Below are positions 1 to 6,283 of a stretch of 8,031 nucleotides of DNA, in pieces. The notes under the pieces are model-generated. The model was not told the origin of the DNA. It saw nothing but the letters and a program-made list of their open reading frames with translations, and did no database searches. The DNA is taken from assembly GCA_902766415.1 (NCBI GenBank), contig CACXDR010000106.1:1-8031 (forward strand), in the 5' to 3' direction. Position numbers and translations under genes: made by a program. Each line of letters opens with the position of its first letter. Within the stretch, counting starts at the first letter, position 1. The DNA comes from an uncultured Lachnospiraceae bacterium (GTDB lineage Bacteria > Bacillota_A > Clostridia > Lachnospirales > Lachnospiraceae).

Positions 1-85
1 CGCCCCGGAAGAGGCAGCACAGGAAGCGGCGCCCGCTTCTCCTGCGGAGGGACCGCAGGGAGAGCAGGGCAGCACGGCTCCGTAA
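1..85 (+). CDS. C-terminal tail of an unidentified upstream protein (partial)
   Basis: Reading from base 2, an open frame runs to a TAA at 83-85, 48 nt before HPr. The 27 visible residues are low-complexity and rich in Ala, Pro, Glu, Gln and Gly, as in a disordered C-terminal extension. No domain is visible, so neither family nor function can be named. Both other forward frames are also open here, because the region is GC-rich and short. I prefer this frame because it ends just before the next gene and in the same direction. The upstream sequence is needed to confirm it. Confidence 0.45.
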   Translation, partial: APEEAAQEAAPASPAEGPQGEQGSTAP

Positions 86-133
86 ACGTAAAGAAGAAAA
101 CGCATTTCAAAATACTTTGGCGGAGGCACAGAC

Positions 134-403
134 ATGGTCAGTCAGAAGGTTACAGTGCTTAATCCCAGCGGGCTTCATTTACGGCCGGCTGGCAACCTCT
201 GCAAAGAGGCGATCAAGTATAAATGCAAGGTGGAGCTTCTGTCGGGAAATACGGAAGCAAACGCGAAGAGCGTCTTAAGCGTTCTCGGCGCCTGCGTGAA
301 ATGCGGGGACGAGATCACCTACCGCTGTACCGGGGAGGATGAGGAGGCGGCGCTGAGCGCCGTGGTCCGTCTCACGGAAGCCGGATTCGGCGAGGAAGAG
401 TGA
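134..403 (+). CDS. ptsH: HPr family phosphocarrier protein
   Basis: HPr is the small cytoplasmic phosphocarrier of the sugar phosphotransferase system: enzyme I phosphorylates it on His15 and it passes the phosphate to EIIA domains. The 89-residue length is normal. The active-site motif GLHLRPAG spans residues 13-20 with His15 and Arg17 intact. A Ser46 sits in NAKSVLSVLG (43-52), the site used in Gram-positive bacteria by HPr kinase/phosphorylase to create the CcpA co-repressor form, so a catabolite-control role is likely. Residue 16 is Leu where many HPr proteins have Ala. There are five cysteines (23, 31, 54, 57, 65), and 54-57 form a CxxC. A GGAGG at 122-126, 7 nt before the ATG, supports the start. 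The gene ends 16 nt before the polymerase gene, so the two are probably co-transcribed. A secondary HPr paralogue cannot be excluded without the rest of the genome. Confidence 0.9.
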   Translation: MVSQKVTVLNPSGLHLRPAGNLCKEAIKYKCKVELLSGNTEANAKSVLSVLGACVKCGDEITYRCTGEDEEAALSAVVRLTEAGFGEEE

Positions 404-419
404 CCGGAGGTAGGTTTTC

Positions 420-1697
420 ATGCCTGTATATCTGTTCTGTTATGCCGCGGCGTACCTGTTTTCAAGAGCCGGCGCCTTCCTTCCTTCGGGGGCCGCGCTC
501 ATGTTCGCGGCGGCAGTTCTTTTTGCGGAGGACATGCGGGGACCGGGGCTGAACGTAAGGCTTCGGGCCCTGTTCTCTTTAAGCTTTGTCGGCGGGCAGG
601 GCGTTTCCGCGCTGAAGCTTTCAAACCTCCAGGTTCCGTGGGAGACGGAGACCTGGGTGGTCCTGTTCCTTGCGTATACGGTCTTCTGGCTGGTCTTCGA
701 ATGGCTGAAGGCGGGGAGCGGCGGGGTGCCCCAGAACGGCCGCGCGGAGCGTATGTTCCCGATCCGCGCTGACCGGCTCCTTATCTCCATCGCCGGCATC
801 ACGGCCCTTTCGTGGGCTGCTTTCCTCGCGGAGGCGGCGGTCCTCGGCTTTGTCCCCCTGTTCCTTAAGGGCGTGCCGCACGCCTACTCCTATTTCCATG
901 TAAGCGGGGTCCACTATTTTACCGTATCCTGCTGCCTGGTGCCCGCGCTTGCCGTCGTATGGCATGAGACCTCGCGGAGCCCGCGGCCCGCGGAAAAGAA
1001 GGCGGTATTCGCGTCCGTGTTCCTTTCCTTCCTGATCCCCGTGCTCTGCGTCTCGCGCTTCCAGCTGATCCTGGCCGCCCTGCTCGCGTTCATCACCTTC
1101 ATGGTCATGGAGCGGGGACACGTCCCGGGATGGAGCGGCGCGGTCCTGATCCTCTGCCTGGTCCCCCTCTACGTGATCCTTTCGGTCGCGCGGAGCCACA
1201 GCGTGGATTACCTGAACGGGATCTTCGAGATGAAGGCGCGGTTCCCGATCTTCATAAGCCAGCCTTATATCTATATCGCGAATAATTACGACAACCTGAA
1301 CTGCCTGATCCGGGACCTGCCCGCGCATACGTACGGGCTGAGGAGCCTTTACCCGGTATGGGGCCTCACGGGCCTGAAGTTCGCGTTCCCGCAGCTCGTG
1401 TCAAGCCCGCTCTACGTCACGAAAACGGAGCTCACGACCCTGACGCTTTTCTACGACGCGTGGTATGATTTCGGCACGCCCGGTGTGGTCGTTTTTTCAG
1501 CGCTCCTGGGGGCGGTCTCGTTCCGGCTCGAACGTGCGCTTTACGAGATCCATCATCCGGTGATCAGTGTACTTTATGCCGAATTCGCGGTATACTTAAG
1601 TTTGGCTTTTTTTACGACCTGGTTTTCAAATCCCGCGACCTGGTTCTACTTTGCCGCGACCCTGGCGGTCATCCTGTTTACGGGCGGAAGAAGATAG
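420..1697 (+). CDS. Wzy-like oligosaccharide repeat-unit polymerase family membrane protein
   Basis: This is a 425-residue integral membrane protein. I see roughly 10-12 hydrophobic segments, at about residues 3-20, 24-37, 50-65, 79-98, 119-147, 163-182, 196-211, 214-230, 239-257, 353-370, 383-399 and 406-421. A polar loop of about 95 residues (258-352) is probably extracytoplasmic. The topology, the GFVPLF segment (143-148) followed by VSGVHYF (161-167), and the late FYDAWYDFGTPG (344-355) resemble O-antigen or capsule repeat-unit polymerases, which join lipid-linked oligosaccharide repeats outside the membrane. The family is inferred from pattern, and the substrate is unknown. GGAGG at 406-410 lies 9 nt before the ATG. 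Flanking genes are HPr and an aminotransferase, with no glycosyltransferase or flippase visible, so the gene is an orphan here. Other multi-spanning surface-glycan proteins, such as ligases, remain possible. Confidence 0.7.
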   Translation: MPVYLFCYAAAYLFSRAGAFLPSGAALMFAAAVLFAEDMRGPGLNVRLRALFSLSFVGGQGVSALKLSNLQVPWETETWVVLFLAYTVFWLVFEWLKAGSGGVPQNGRAERMFPIRADRLLISIAGITALSWAAFLAEAAVLGFVPLFLKGVPHAYSYFHVSGVHYFTVSCCLVPALAVVWHETSRSPRPAEKKAVFASVFLSFLIPVLCVSRFQLILAALLAFITFMVMERGHVPGWSGAVLILCLVPLYVILSVARSHSVDYLNGIFEMKARFPIFISQPYIYIANNYDNLNCLIRDLPAHTYGLRSLYPVWGLTGLKFAFPQLVSSPLYVTKTELTTLTLFYDAWYDFGTPGVVVFSALLGAVSFRLERALYEIHHPVISVLYAEFAVYLSLAFFTTWFSNPATWFYFAATLAVILFTGGRR

Positions 1698-1762
1698 GAC
1701 GCGGAACATCCTGCGGGGCACCCGGGGCACAGCGCCCGGACCTGCGGGCCAAAGCTTTTTAT

Positions 1763-1767
1763 GGAGG
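1763..1767 (+). promoter_or_regulatory. Ribosome binding site that fixes the aminotransferase start
   Basis: A GGAGG lies 8 nt before the ATG at 1776. It overlaps the first codons that would follow the upstream in-frame ATG at 1761, and that ATG has only a T-rich stretch (AAAGCTTTTT) before it and no purine-rich site. This favours initiation at 1776, or less likely at the adjacent ATG 1779, over 1761. Confidence 0.75.
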
Positions 1768-1775
1768 ATACGACG

Positions 1776-2972
1776 ATGATGATTTCTGAGAAAATGCTGC
1801 CACTGGTCAACAATAATTCCGCGATCCGCGCCATGTTCGAGGAAGGAAACCGCCTCGCTGCGCTCTACGGACGCGAGAACGTCTATGATTTCAGCCTGGG
1901 CAACCCGAATGTCCCGGCGCCGGCGGCCGTCAACAAGGCCATCATCGATATCCTGAACGAGGAGGACACCGTCTTTGTCCACGGCTATATGAGCAACGCG
2001 GGCTACCCGGACGTGAGGAAGGCAGTCGCGGATTCCCTGAACCGGCGGTTCGGGACCTCGTACGGTGCGGGGAACCTCATCATGACGGTCGGCGCGGCCT
2101 CCGCGATCAACATCTTCCTTAAGACCATCCTGAACCCGGGCGACGAGGTCGTGACCTTCGCGCCGTATTTCGTGGAGTACGGGAACTACGTTCGGAACTA
2201 CGACGGGAAGCTGATCGTGGTGGAGCCCGGCACGGCGGATTTCCAGCCGGACGTCGAGGCGTTCAGGAAGGCAGTCACGCCCCGCACGAAGGCCGTGATC
2301 ATCAATAACCCGAACAATCCGACCGGCGTCATCTATTCGGAGGAGACGCTCCGGAAGCTGCAGGCGGCCGTCGAGGAGAAGGAAAAGGAATTCGGCACGG
2401 TGATCGTGACCATTTCCGACGAGCCGTACCGCGAGCTTGCCTACGACGGCGCGGTGGTCCCGTGGGTCCCGTCCATCATCCCGCATTCCGTCGTCGTCTA
2501 CTCCTATTCCAAGTCCCTTTCCCTGCCGGGCGAGCGCATCGGCTGGCTCCTGATCCCGGACAGCGTCCCGGAAGCGGAGAACGTCACCAGCGCGGCGACC
2601 ATCGCGAACCGCGTGAGCGGCGCCGTCAACGCGCCCTCCCTCATCCAGCGGGCGCTGATCCGCGTGATCGACGAGAAGACGGACGTCGCGGCGTACGACC
2701 GGAACAGGGAGCTTCTGTATAACGGCCTCACGGAGCTCGGCTTCGAGTGCGTCAGGCCGCAGGGCGCCTTCTACATGTGGGTCAAGGCTCCGAATGGCGA
2801 CGACAAGGACTTCTCCGGAGTCTGCAAGAAGTACAATATCCTTGTGGTCCCGGGAAGCAGCTTTGCAGGAAAGGGCTACGTGCGTATCGCCTACTGCGTG
2901 TCGAACGACATGATCCGGCGCGCGCTCCCGGCCTTTGCGAAGGTCGCCGCGGAGTACGGCTTAAAAGGCTGA
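1776..2972 (+). CDS. PLP-dependent class I/II aminotransferase (aspartate aminotransferase-like)
   Basis: This is a 398-residue fold-type I aminotransferase, cytoplasmic, moving an amino group between an amino acid and a 2-oxo acid through pyridoxal phosphate. Visible landmarks, numbered from the ATG at 1776, are NPNNPTG (178-184), the cofactor-nitrogen aspartate in SDEPY (Asp215, Tyr218), the Schiff-base lysine in SYSKS (Lys246), the phosphate-binding arginine in GERIG (Arg254), and the C-terminal substrate-carboxylate arginine in YVRIAYC (Arg370). The N-terminus (MMISEKMLPLV) and the FSLGNPNVPAP and VHGYMSNAGY segments resemble a common clostridial group annotated only as PLP-dependent or aspartate aminotransferase. 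The donor and acceptor are not established. It is not HisC, which follows 27 nt downstream, and it lacks features I would expect of LL-diaminopimelate aminotransferase. An in-frame ATG at 1761 would add five residues, but the Shine-Dalgarno sits inside that extension. All catalytic residues appear intact. Confidence 0.93.
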   Translation: MMISEKMLPLVNNNSAIRAMFEEGNRLAALYGRENVYDFSLGNPNVPAPAAVNKAIIDILNEEDTVFVHGYMSNAGYPDVRKAVADSLNRRFGTSYGAGNLIMTVGAASAINIFLKTILNPGDEVVTFAPYFVEYGNYVRNYDGKLIVVEPGTADFQPDVEAFRKAVTPRTKAVIINNPNNPTGVIYSEETLRKLQAAVEEKEKEFGTVIVTISDEPYRELAYDGAVVPWVPSIIPHSVVVYSYSKSLSLPGERIGWLLIPDSVPEAENVTSAATIANRVSGAVNAPSLIQRALIRVIDEKTDVAAYDRNRELLYNGLTELGFECVRPQGAFYMWVKAPNGDDKDFSGVCKKYNILVVPGSSFAGKGYVRIAYCVSNDMIRRALPAFAKVAAEYGLKG

Positions 2973-2999
2973 CAGGCAGGCAAAGAGGAGAATGACTCT

Positions 3000-4052
3000 A
3001 TGAGAGCATGGGAAAAGAACTTCCGCGACGTGGAGCCCTACACACCGGGCGAGCAGCCGCAGCGGAAGGTGATCAAGCTGAACACCAATGAGAATCCTTA
3101 TCCTCCGTCCCCGGCAGTGATGGAGGTCCTGAGGAGCATGGACACGGAGGCGTTCCGGAAGTACCCGGACCCGAACGCTTCGCGGCTCGTGAACGCGATC
3201 GCGGAGTACTACGGGATCCCCGCGGACCGGGTCTTCGTGGGCGTCGGGTCGGACGATGTTCTCGGCATGGCGTTCCTTACCTTCTTTAACGGGCCGGACC
3301 CGGTCCTGTTCCCGAACATCACCTATTCGTTCTACGACGTGTGGGCGGAGCTTTTCCGGGTGCCGTACGAAACACAGGCGCTCGACGAAAACTTCGGGAT
3401 CCGGACGGAGGACTACAGGAAGAAGAACGGCGGGATCGTGATCGCAAACCCGAACGCCCCGACCGGCATCATGCTTCCCCTGGAAAAGATCGAGGAGATC
3501 GTGAGGAACAACCAGGAGTCCGTCGTGATCGTCGATGAGGCGTACGTGGACTTCGGCGGGGTGAGCGCGCTTCCGCTCACGGAAAAGTATGAGAACCTGC
3601 TGGTGGTGCAGACCTTCTCGAAGTCGCGCTCGTTCGCGGGCGTGCGCATCGGCTTCGCCATGGGCCACCCGGGCCTGATCCGCGCGCTGAACAACGTGAA
3701 GAATTCCTACAATTCCTACACGCTCGGCACGCCGTCCATCCTGCTCGCCGAGGCGGCAGTCCGCGACCGCGCGTACTTTGATGAGACGAGGGCCAGGGTC
3801 ATGGCGACCAGGGAGCGCGTAAAGAAGGAGCTCCGCGCCCTGGGCTTTACGTTCGGGGATTCAAAGTCGAACTTTATTTTCGCGAAGCGTGAGGGGACGG
3901 ACGCGGAAGCGCTGTTCAAGGCGCTGAAGGAGGCGGACATCTTTGTCCGGTACTTTAAGAAGCCGCTGATCAGCGACTATCTCCGCATTTCAATGGGGAC
4001 GGACGAGGAGATGGACATCTTCCTCGCGTTCCTTAAGGATTATCTTGGCTGA
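3000..4052 (+). CDS. hisC: Histidinol-phosphate aminotransferase
   Basis: HisC converts imidazole-acetol phosphate and glutamate to histidinol phosphate and 2-oxoglutarate in histidine biosynthesis, using PLP. The 350-residue length is typical. Diagnostic features are KLNTNENPYPPSP (26-38), the YPDPNA segment (55-60), NPNAPTG (150-156), DEAYVDF with Asp179 (179-185), the Schiff-base lysine in TFSKSRSFAG (Lys208), GVRIG with Arg216, and the C-terminal DYLRIS with Arg329. A GAGGAG at 2985-2990, 9 nt before the ATG, supports the start. No other his gene is in the window, so HisC is separate from any his operon here. Related HisC enzymes can also accept aromatic substrates, so a second role in aromatic amino-acid transamination is possible but not shown. 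A tandem in-frame 9-bp repeat at 3702-3719 encodes NSYNSY (235-240). Confidence 0.95.
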   Translation: MRAWEKNFRDVEPYTPGEQPQRKVIKLNTNENPYPPSPAVMEVLRSMDTEAFRKYPDPNASRLVNAIAEYYGIPADRVFVGVGSDDVLGMAFLTFFNGPDPVLFPNITYSFYDVWAELFRVPYETQALDENFGIRTEDYRKKNGGIVIANPNAPTGIMLPLEKIEEIVRNNQESVVIVDEAYVDFGGVSALPLTEKYENLLVVQTFSKSRSFAGVRIGFAMGHPGLIRALNNVKNSYNSYTLGTPSILLAEAAVRDRAYFDETRARVMATRERVKKELRALGFTFGDSKSNFIFAKREGTDAEALFKALKEADIFVRYFKKPLISDYLRISMGTDEEMDIFLAFLKDYLG

Positions 4053-4059
4053 TTTTCAC

Positions 4060-4090
4060 CGCCCGGGCGTTCCTTCGGCAGCGGCGGGCG
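4060..4090 (+). other. UUCG-capped imperfect stem-loop before glnA
   Basis: In the 50-nt hisC-glnA gap, CGCCCG (4060-4065) pairs perfectly with CGGGCG (4085-4090). Inside, 4068-4071 (CGTT) pairs with 4080-4083 (AGCG), with one G-U wobble, and the tip is a C(UUCG)G tetraloop at 4073-4078. Small internal mismatches separate the blocks. No T-run follows, so it is not a standard intrinsic terminator. It ends 3 nt before the glnA Shine-Dalgarno region (4093-4098), where it could affect translation, RNA processing or stability. Function is unproven. Confidence 0.5.
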
Positions 4091-4102
4091 ACAGGGGGAT
4101 TT

Positions 4103-5431
4103 ATGACAAAGGAAGAAATCAAAAGGATCGTTGAAGACGAACAGGTGGAGTTCATCCGCCTCCAGTTCACGGATCTTTTCGGCATGTTCAAGAACATCGC
4201 GGTCACGGCGAGCCAGCTGGACCGCGCGCTCGACAACAGCTGCATGTTCGACGGATCAAGTATCGAGGGCTTCGTCCGGGTCGAGGAGTCGGACATGTAC
4301 CTTTACCCGGATCTCAATACCTTTGAGATCCTGCCGTGGCGGCCGCAGCAGGGCAAGGTCGCGCGCATGATCTGCGACGTGTTCCGCCCGGACGGGACGC
4401 CCTTCGAGGGGGACCCGAGATACGTGCTGAAGCGCGCCGTCGAGAAGGCGGAGAAGATGGGCTACAGCCTCCACGTCGGGCCGGAATGCGAGTTTTTCCT
4501 GTTCCCGGCGGACGAGAACGGCAGGCCCGTCCTCAGCATCCGCGACCAGGCAGGCTATTTTGACATGGACCATCTCGACATGGCCGAGGAGGTGCGCCGG
4601 GACATCATCCTGAACCTTGAGGACATGGGCTACGAGATCGAGGCGAGCCACCACGAGATCGCCCCGGGCCAGCATGAGATCGATTTCAAGTATATCGACG
4701 CCCTTTCCGCCGCGGACGAGATCATGACCTTCCGCATGGCGGCGAAGATCATCGGCAAGAGGCACGGCATGCACGCGACCTTCATGCCGAAGCCGCTCGC
4801 GGGCGTCAACGGCAGCGGCATGCACATCAACATGTCGCTCGCGGACAAGAAGGGCAACAACATGTTCGTCAACACCAGGGACGCGAACGGGCTCTCAAAG
4901 ATCGCCTACCAGTTCATGGCCGGGATCCTCGCCCACATCAAGGACATCCTGATCCTGACGAACCCCAACGTCAATTCCTACAAGCGCCTGATCCCGGGCT
5001 ATGACGCGCCGTCCAGCATCGCCTGGAGCTCGCAGTCGAACCGCAGCCAGCTGATCCGGATCCCGTCCCAGAAGGGCGACGAGACCCGCATCGAGCTCCG
5101 CAGCCCGGATTCCGCGGCGAACCCGTACTTCGCGATCGCGGCGTGCCTGATGGCCGGCCTCGACGGCATCGAAAAGAAGATGAAGCCGCCGAAGGAGGTC
5201 AACAAGAACCTGTTCTCCTTAAGCACGGAGGAGATCGCCATGCTCGGCGTCGAGGAGCTCCCGGAGACGCTCGGCGACGCGATCAGCATGTTCGAGAAGA
5301 GCAGCTTCGCGCAGGAGGTCCTCGGGGACCACGCCTACAGGAAGTACCTCGCGGCGAAGAAGGAAGAGTGGCGCCGGTACCGCACCGCGGTCTCAAGCTG
5401 GGAGATCGAGGAGTACCTTTACAAGAACTGA
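4103..5431 (+). CDS. glnA: Type I glutamine synthetase (GSI-alpha)
   Basis: GlnA makes glutamine from glutamate, ammonia and ATP as a cytoplasmic dodecamer, the main ammonia-assimilation step. The 442-residue length fits GSI-alpha. Motifs in order are FDGSSIEGF (49-57), GPECEFFLF (126-134), SHHEIAPGQHEIDF with metal and substrate glutamates 185 and 192 (182-195), NGSGMH with His241 (236-241), NSYKRLIPGY with Arg295 (291-300) and RIELRSPDSAANPY (329-342). Arg59 aligns with Bacillus subtilis Arg62, the feedback-inhibition residue, so glutamine feedback is plausible. The position equivalent to the adenylylated Tyr of enterobacterial GS lies in NKNLFSL (Phe371), so control by adenylylation is not expected. 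The flap has Asp301 (GYDAP) where GSI normally has Glu, and Cys129 and Gln316 replace residues that are Pro in B. subtilis. The start has AGGGGG at 4093-4098, an SD variant with one G-U wobble and short spacing (4 nt), preceded by a stem-loop. Confidence 0.97.
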   Translation: MTKEEIKRIVEDEQVEFIRLQFTDLFGMFKNIAVTASQLDRALDNSCMFDGSSIEGFVRVEESDMYLYPDLNTFEILPWRPQQGKVARMICDVFRPDGTPFEGDPRYVLKRAVEKAEKMGYSLHVGPECEFFLFPADENGRPVLSIRDQAGYFDMDHLDMAEEVRRDIILNLEDMGYEIEASHHEIAPGQHEIDFKYIDALSAADEIMTFRMAAKIIGKRHGMHATFMPKPLAGVNGSGMHINMSLADKKGNNMFVNTRDANGLSKIAYQFMAGILAHIKDILILTNPNVNSYKRLIPGYDAPSSIAWSSQSNRSQLIRIPSQKGDETRIELRSPDSAANPYFAIAACLMAGLDGIEKKMKPPKEVNKNLFSLSTEEIAMLGVEELPETLGDAISMFEKSSFAQEVLGDHAYRKYLAAKKEEWRRYRTAVSSWEIEEYLYKN

Positions 5432-5440
5432 TCTTGACGG

Positions 5441-5447
5441 AAAGGAA
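5441..5447 (+). promoter_or_regulatory. Ribosome binding site for the TTG start of dapF
   Basis: AAAGGAA ends about 5-6 nt before the TTG at 5453. It is weaker than the GGAGG sites of earlier genes. The first in-frame ATG is at 5468, inside the conserved N-terminal block, so the TTG is chosen by protein conservation plus this site. Confidence 0.65.
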
Positions 5448-5452
5448 ACAGC

Positions 5453-6259
5453 TTGAAGTTTACGAAGATGCAGGGCATAGGCAACGACTATGTCTATGTG
5501 AACTGTTTTGAAGAGGAAGTTAAGGACCCGGCTGCCATGGCGGTCAGGGTAAGCGACCGGCATTTCGGGATCGGCGCCGACGGGCTCATCCTGATCTGCC
5601 CGTCGGAGACCTGCGACGTCCGCATGCGCATGTTCAACGCGGACGGCTCGGAGGGGAAAATGTGCGGGAACGGCGCGCGCTGCGTCGCGAAATACGCCTA
5701 CGACCACGGCATCTGCCGTAAGGAGACCTTTACCCTCGAGACCCTGGGCGGCGTGAAGACCATCAAGGTCTTTACGGAGAACGGAAAGGTGAAGACTGCC
5801 GCCGTGGACATGGGGAAGGCGGTCCTGACGGGACCGGTCCCGGAGCCCATCACGGTGAACGGGGAAGAGAAGGAGATGATCGCGGTCGATGTCGGCAATC
5901 CGCACGCGGTCTACTACGTGCCGTCGAAGGAAGCGCTCATGGGACTGGACCTTGAGAATATCGGCCCGGGATATGAGCATCATCCGCGTTTCCCGGAGGG
6001 AGTCAATTCCGAGTTTATCTACGCGGAGAGCAGAGACCTTCTCTGGATGCGCGTCTGGGAGCGCGGCAGCGGCGAGACGCTTGCCTGCGGCACAGGCGCC
6101 ACGGCAAGCGCGTACGCGTCCATGGTCAGCGGACGATGCGGGAACAGGGTGACGGTCCGCCTCCTCGGAGGGGACCTGGTGATCGAAAGGACGGACGACG
6201 GGCGCCTGATCATGACAGGGCCGGCGGAGGAGGTCTTTACGGGCGAGTTCCCGGACTGA
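5453..6259 (+). CDS. dapF: Diaminopimelate epimerase
   Basis: DapF is a cofactor-independent epimerase that converts LL- to meso-diaminopimelate, the precursor of lysine and of the peptidoglycan cross-link residue. The length of 268 residues is typical. The two catalytic cysteines are present: Cys71 in KMCGNGARC (69-77) and Cys212 in LACGTGATAS (210-219). Other conserved blocks are KFTKMQGIGNDY (2-13), FGIGADG (38-44), FNADGSEG (61-68), VGNPHAV (147-153) and WERGSGETLACG (202-213). The start is TTG: the KFTKMxGxGNDY block begins immediately after it, and the first internal ATG (5468) would cut into that block. The gene starts 21 nt after glnA and ends 24 nt before the phosphoesterase gene, so it is probably part of the same transcript. 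No other dap or lys gene is visible here. Confidence 0.96.
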   Translation: MKFTKMQGIGNDYVYVNCFEEEVKDPAAMAVRVSDRHFGIGADGLILICPSETCDVRMRMFNADGSEGKMCGNGARCVAKYAYDHGICRKETFTLETLGGVKTIKVFTENGKVKTAAVDMGKAVLTGPVPEPITVNGEEKEMIAVDVGNPHAVYYVPSKEALMGLDLENIGPGYEHHPRFPEGVNSEFIYAESRDLLWMRVWERGSGETLACGTGATASAYASMVSGRCGNRVTVRLLGGDLVIERTDDGRLIMTGPAEEVFTGEFPD

Positions 6260-6283
6260 ACGCCTTTTTAAAGGGGGAACGCC

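Noticed and set aside
86..133. Possible promoter in front of HPr (AATACT as a -10)
   Set aside because: No acceptable -35 hexamer at 16-18 nt spacing was found. Only the GGAGG ribosome binding site is convincing there.
1734..1760. Possible intrinsic terminator after the polymerase gene (GCCCG/CGGGC stem, then TTTTT)
   Set aside because: The stem is only 5 bp with a 6-nt loop, and the T-run starts 6 nt after the stem. Too weak to call, and the next gene follows immediately.
1626..2486. Minus-strand open frame of 286 codons
   Set aside because: Antisense to the polymerase end and the aminotransferase; low-complexity Arg/Asp/Val composition, no RBS or domain. The same applies to 621-1328, 2961-3668, 4256-4825 and 5393-5983.
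1776..2972. Identification as LL-diaminopimelate aminotransferase because dapF is nearby
   Set aside because: The N-terminal region and overall pattern match the general clostridial aspartate-aminotransferase-like group rather than DapL, and other genes separate it from dapF.
6263..6274. CCTT/AAGG mini-hairpin that could mask the phosphoesterase SD
   Set aside because: Four base pairs with a four-base loop is too unstable and too likely by chance to claim regulation.
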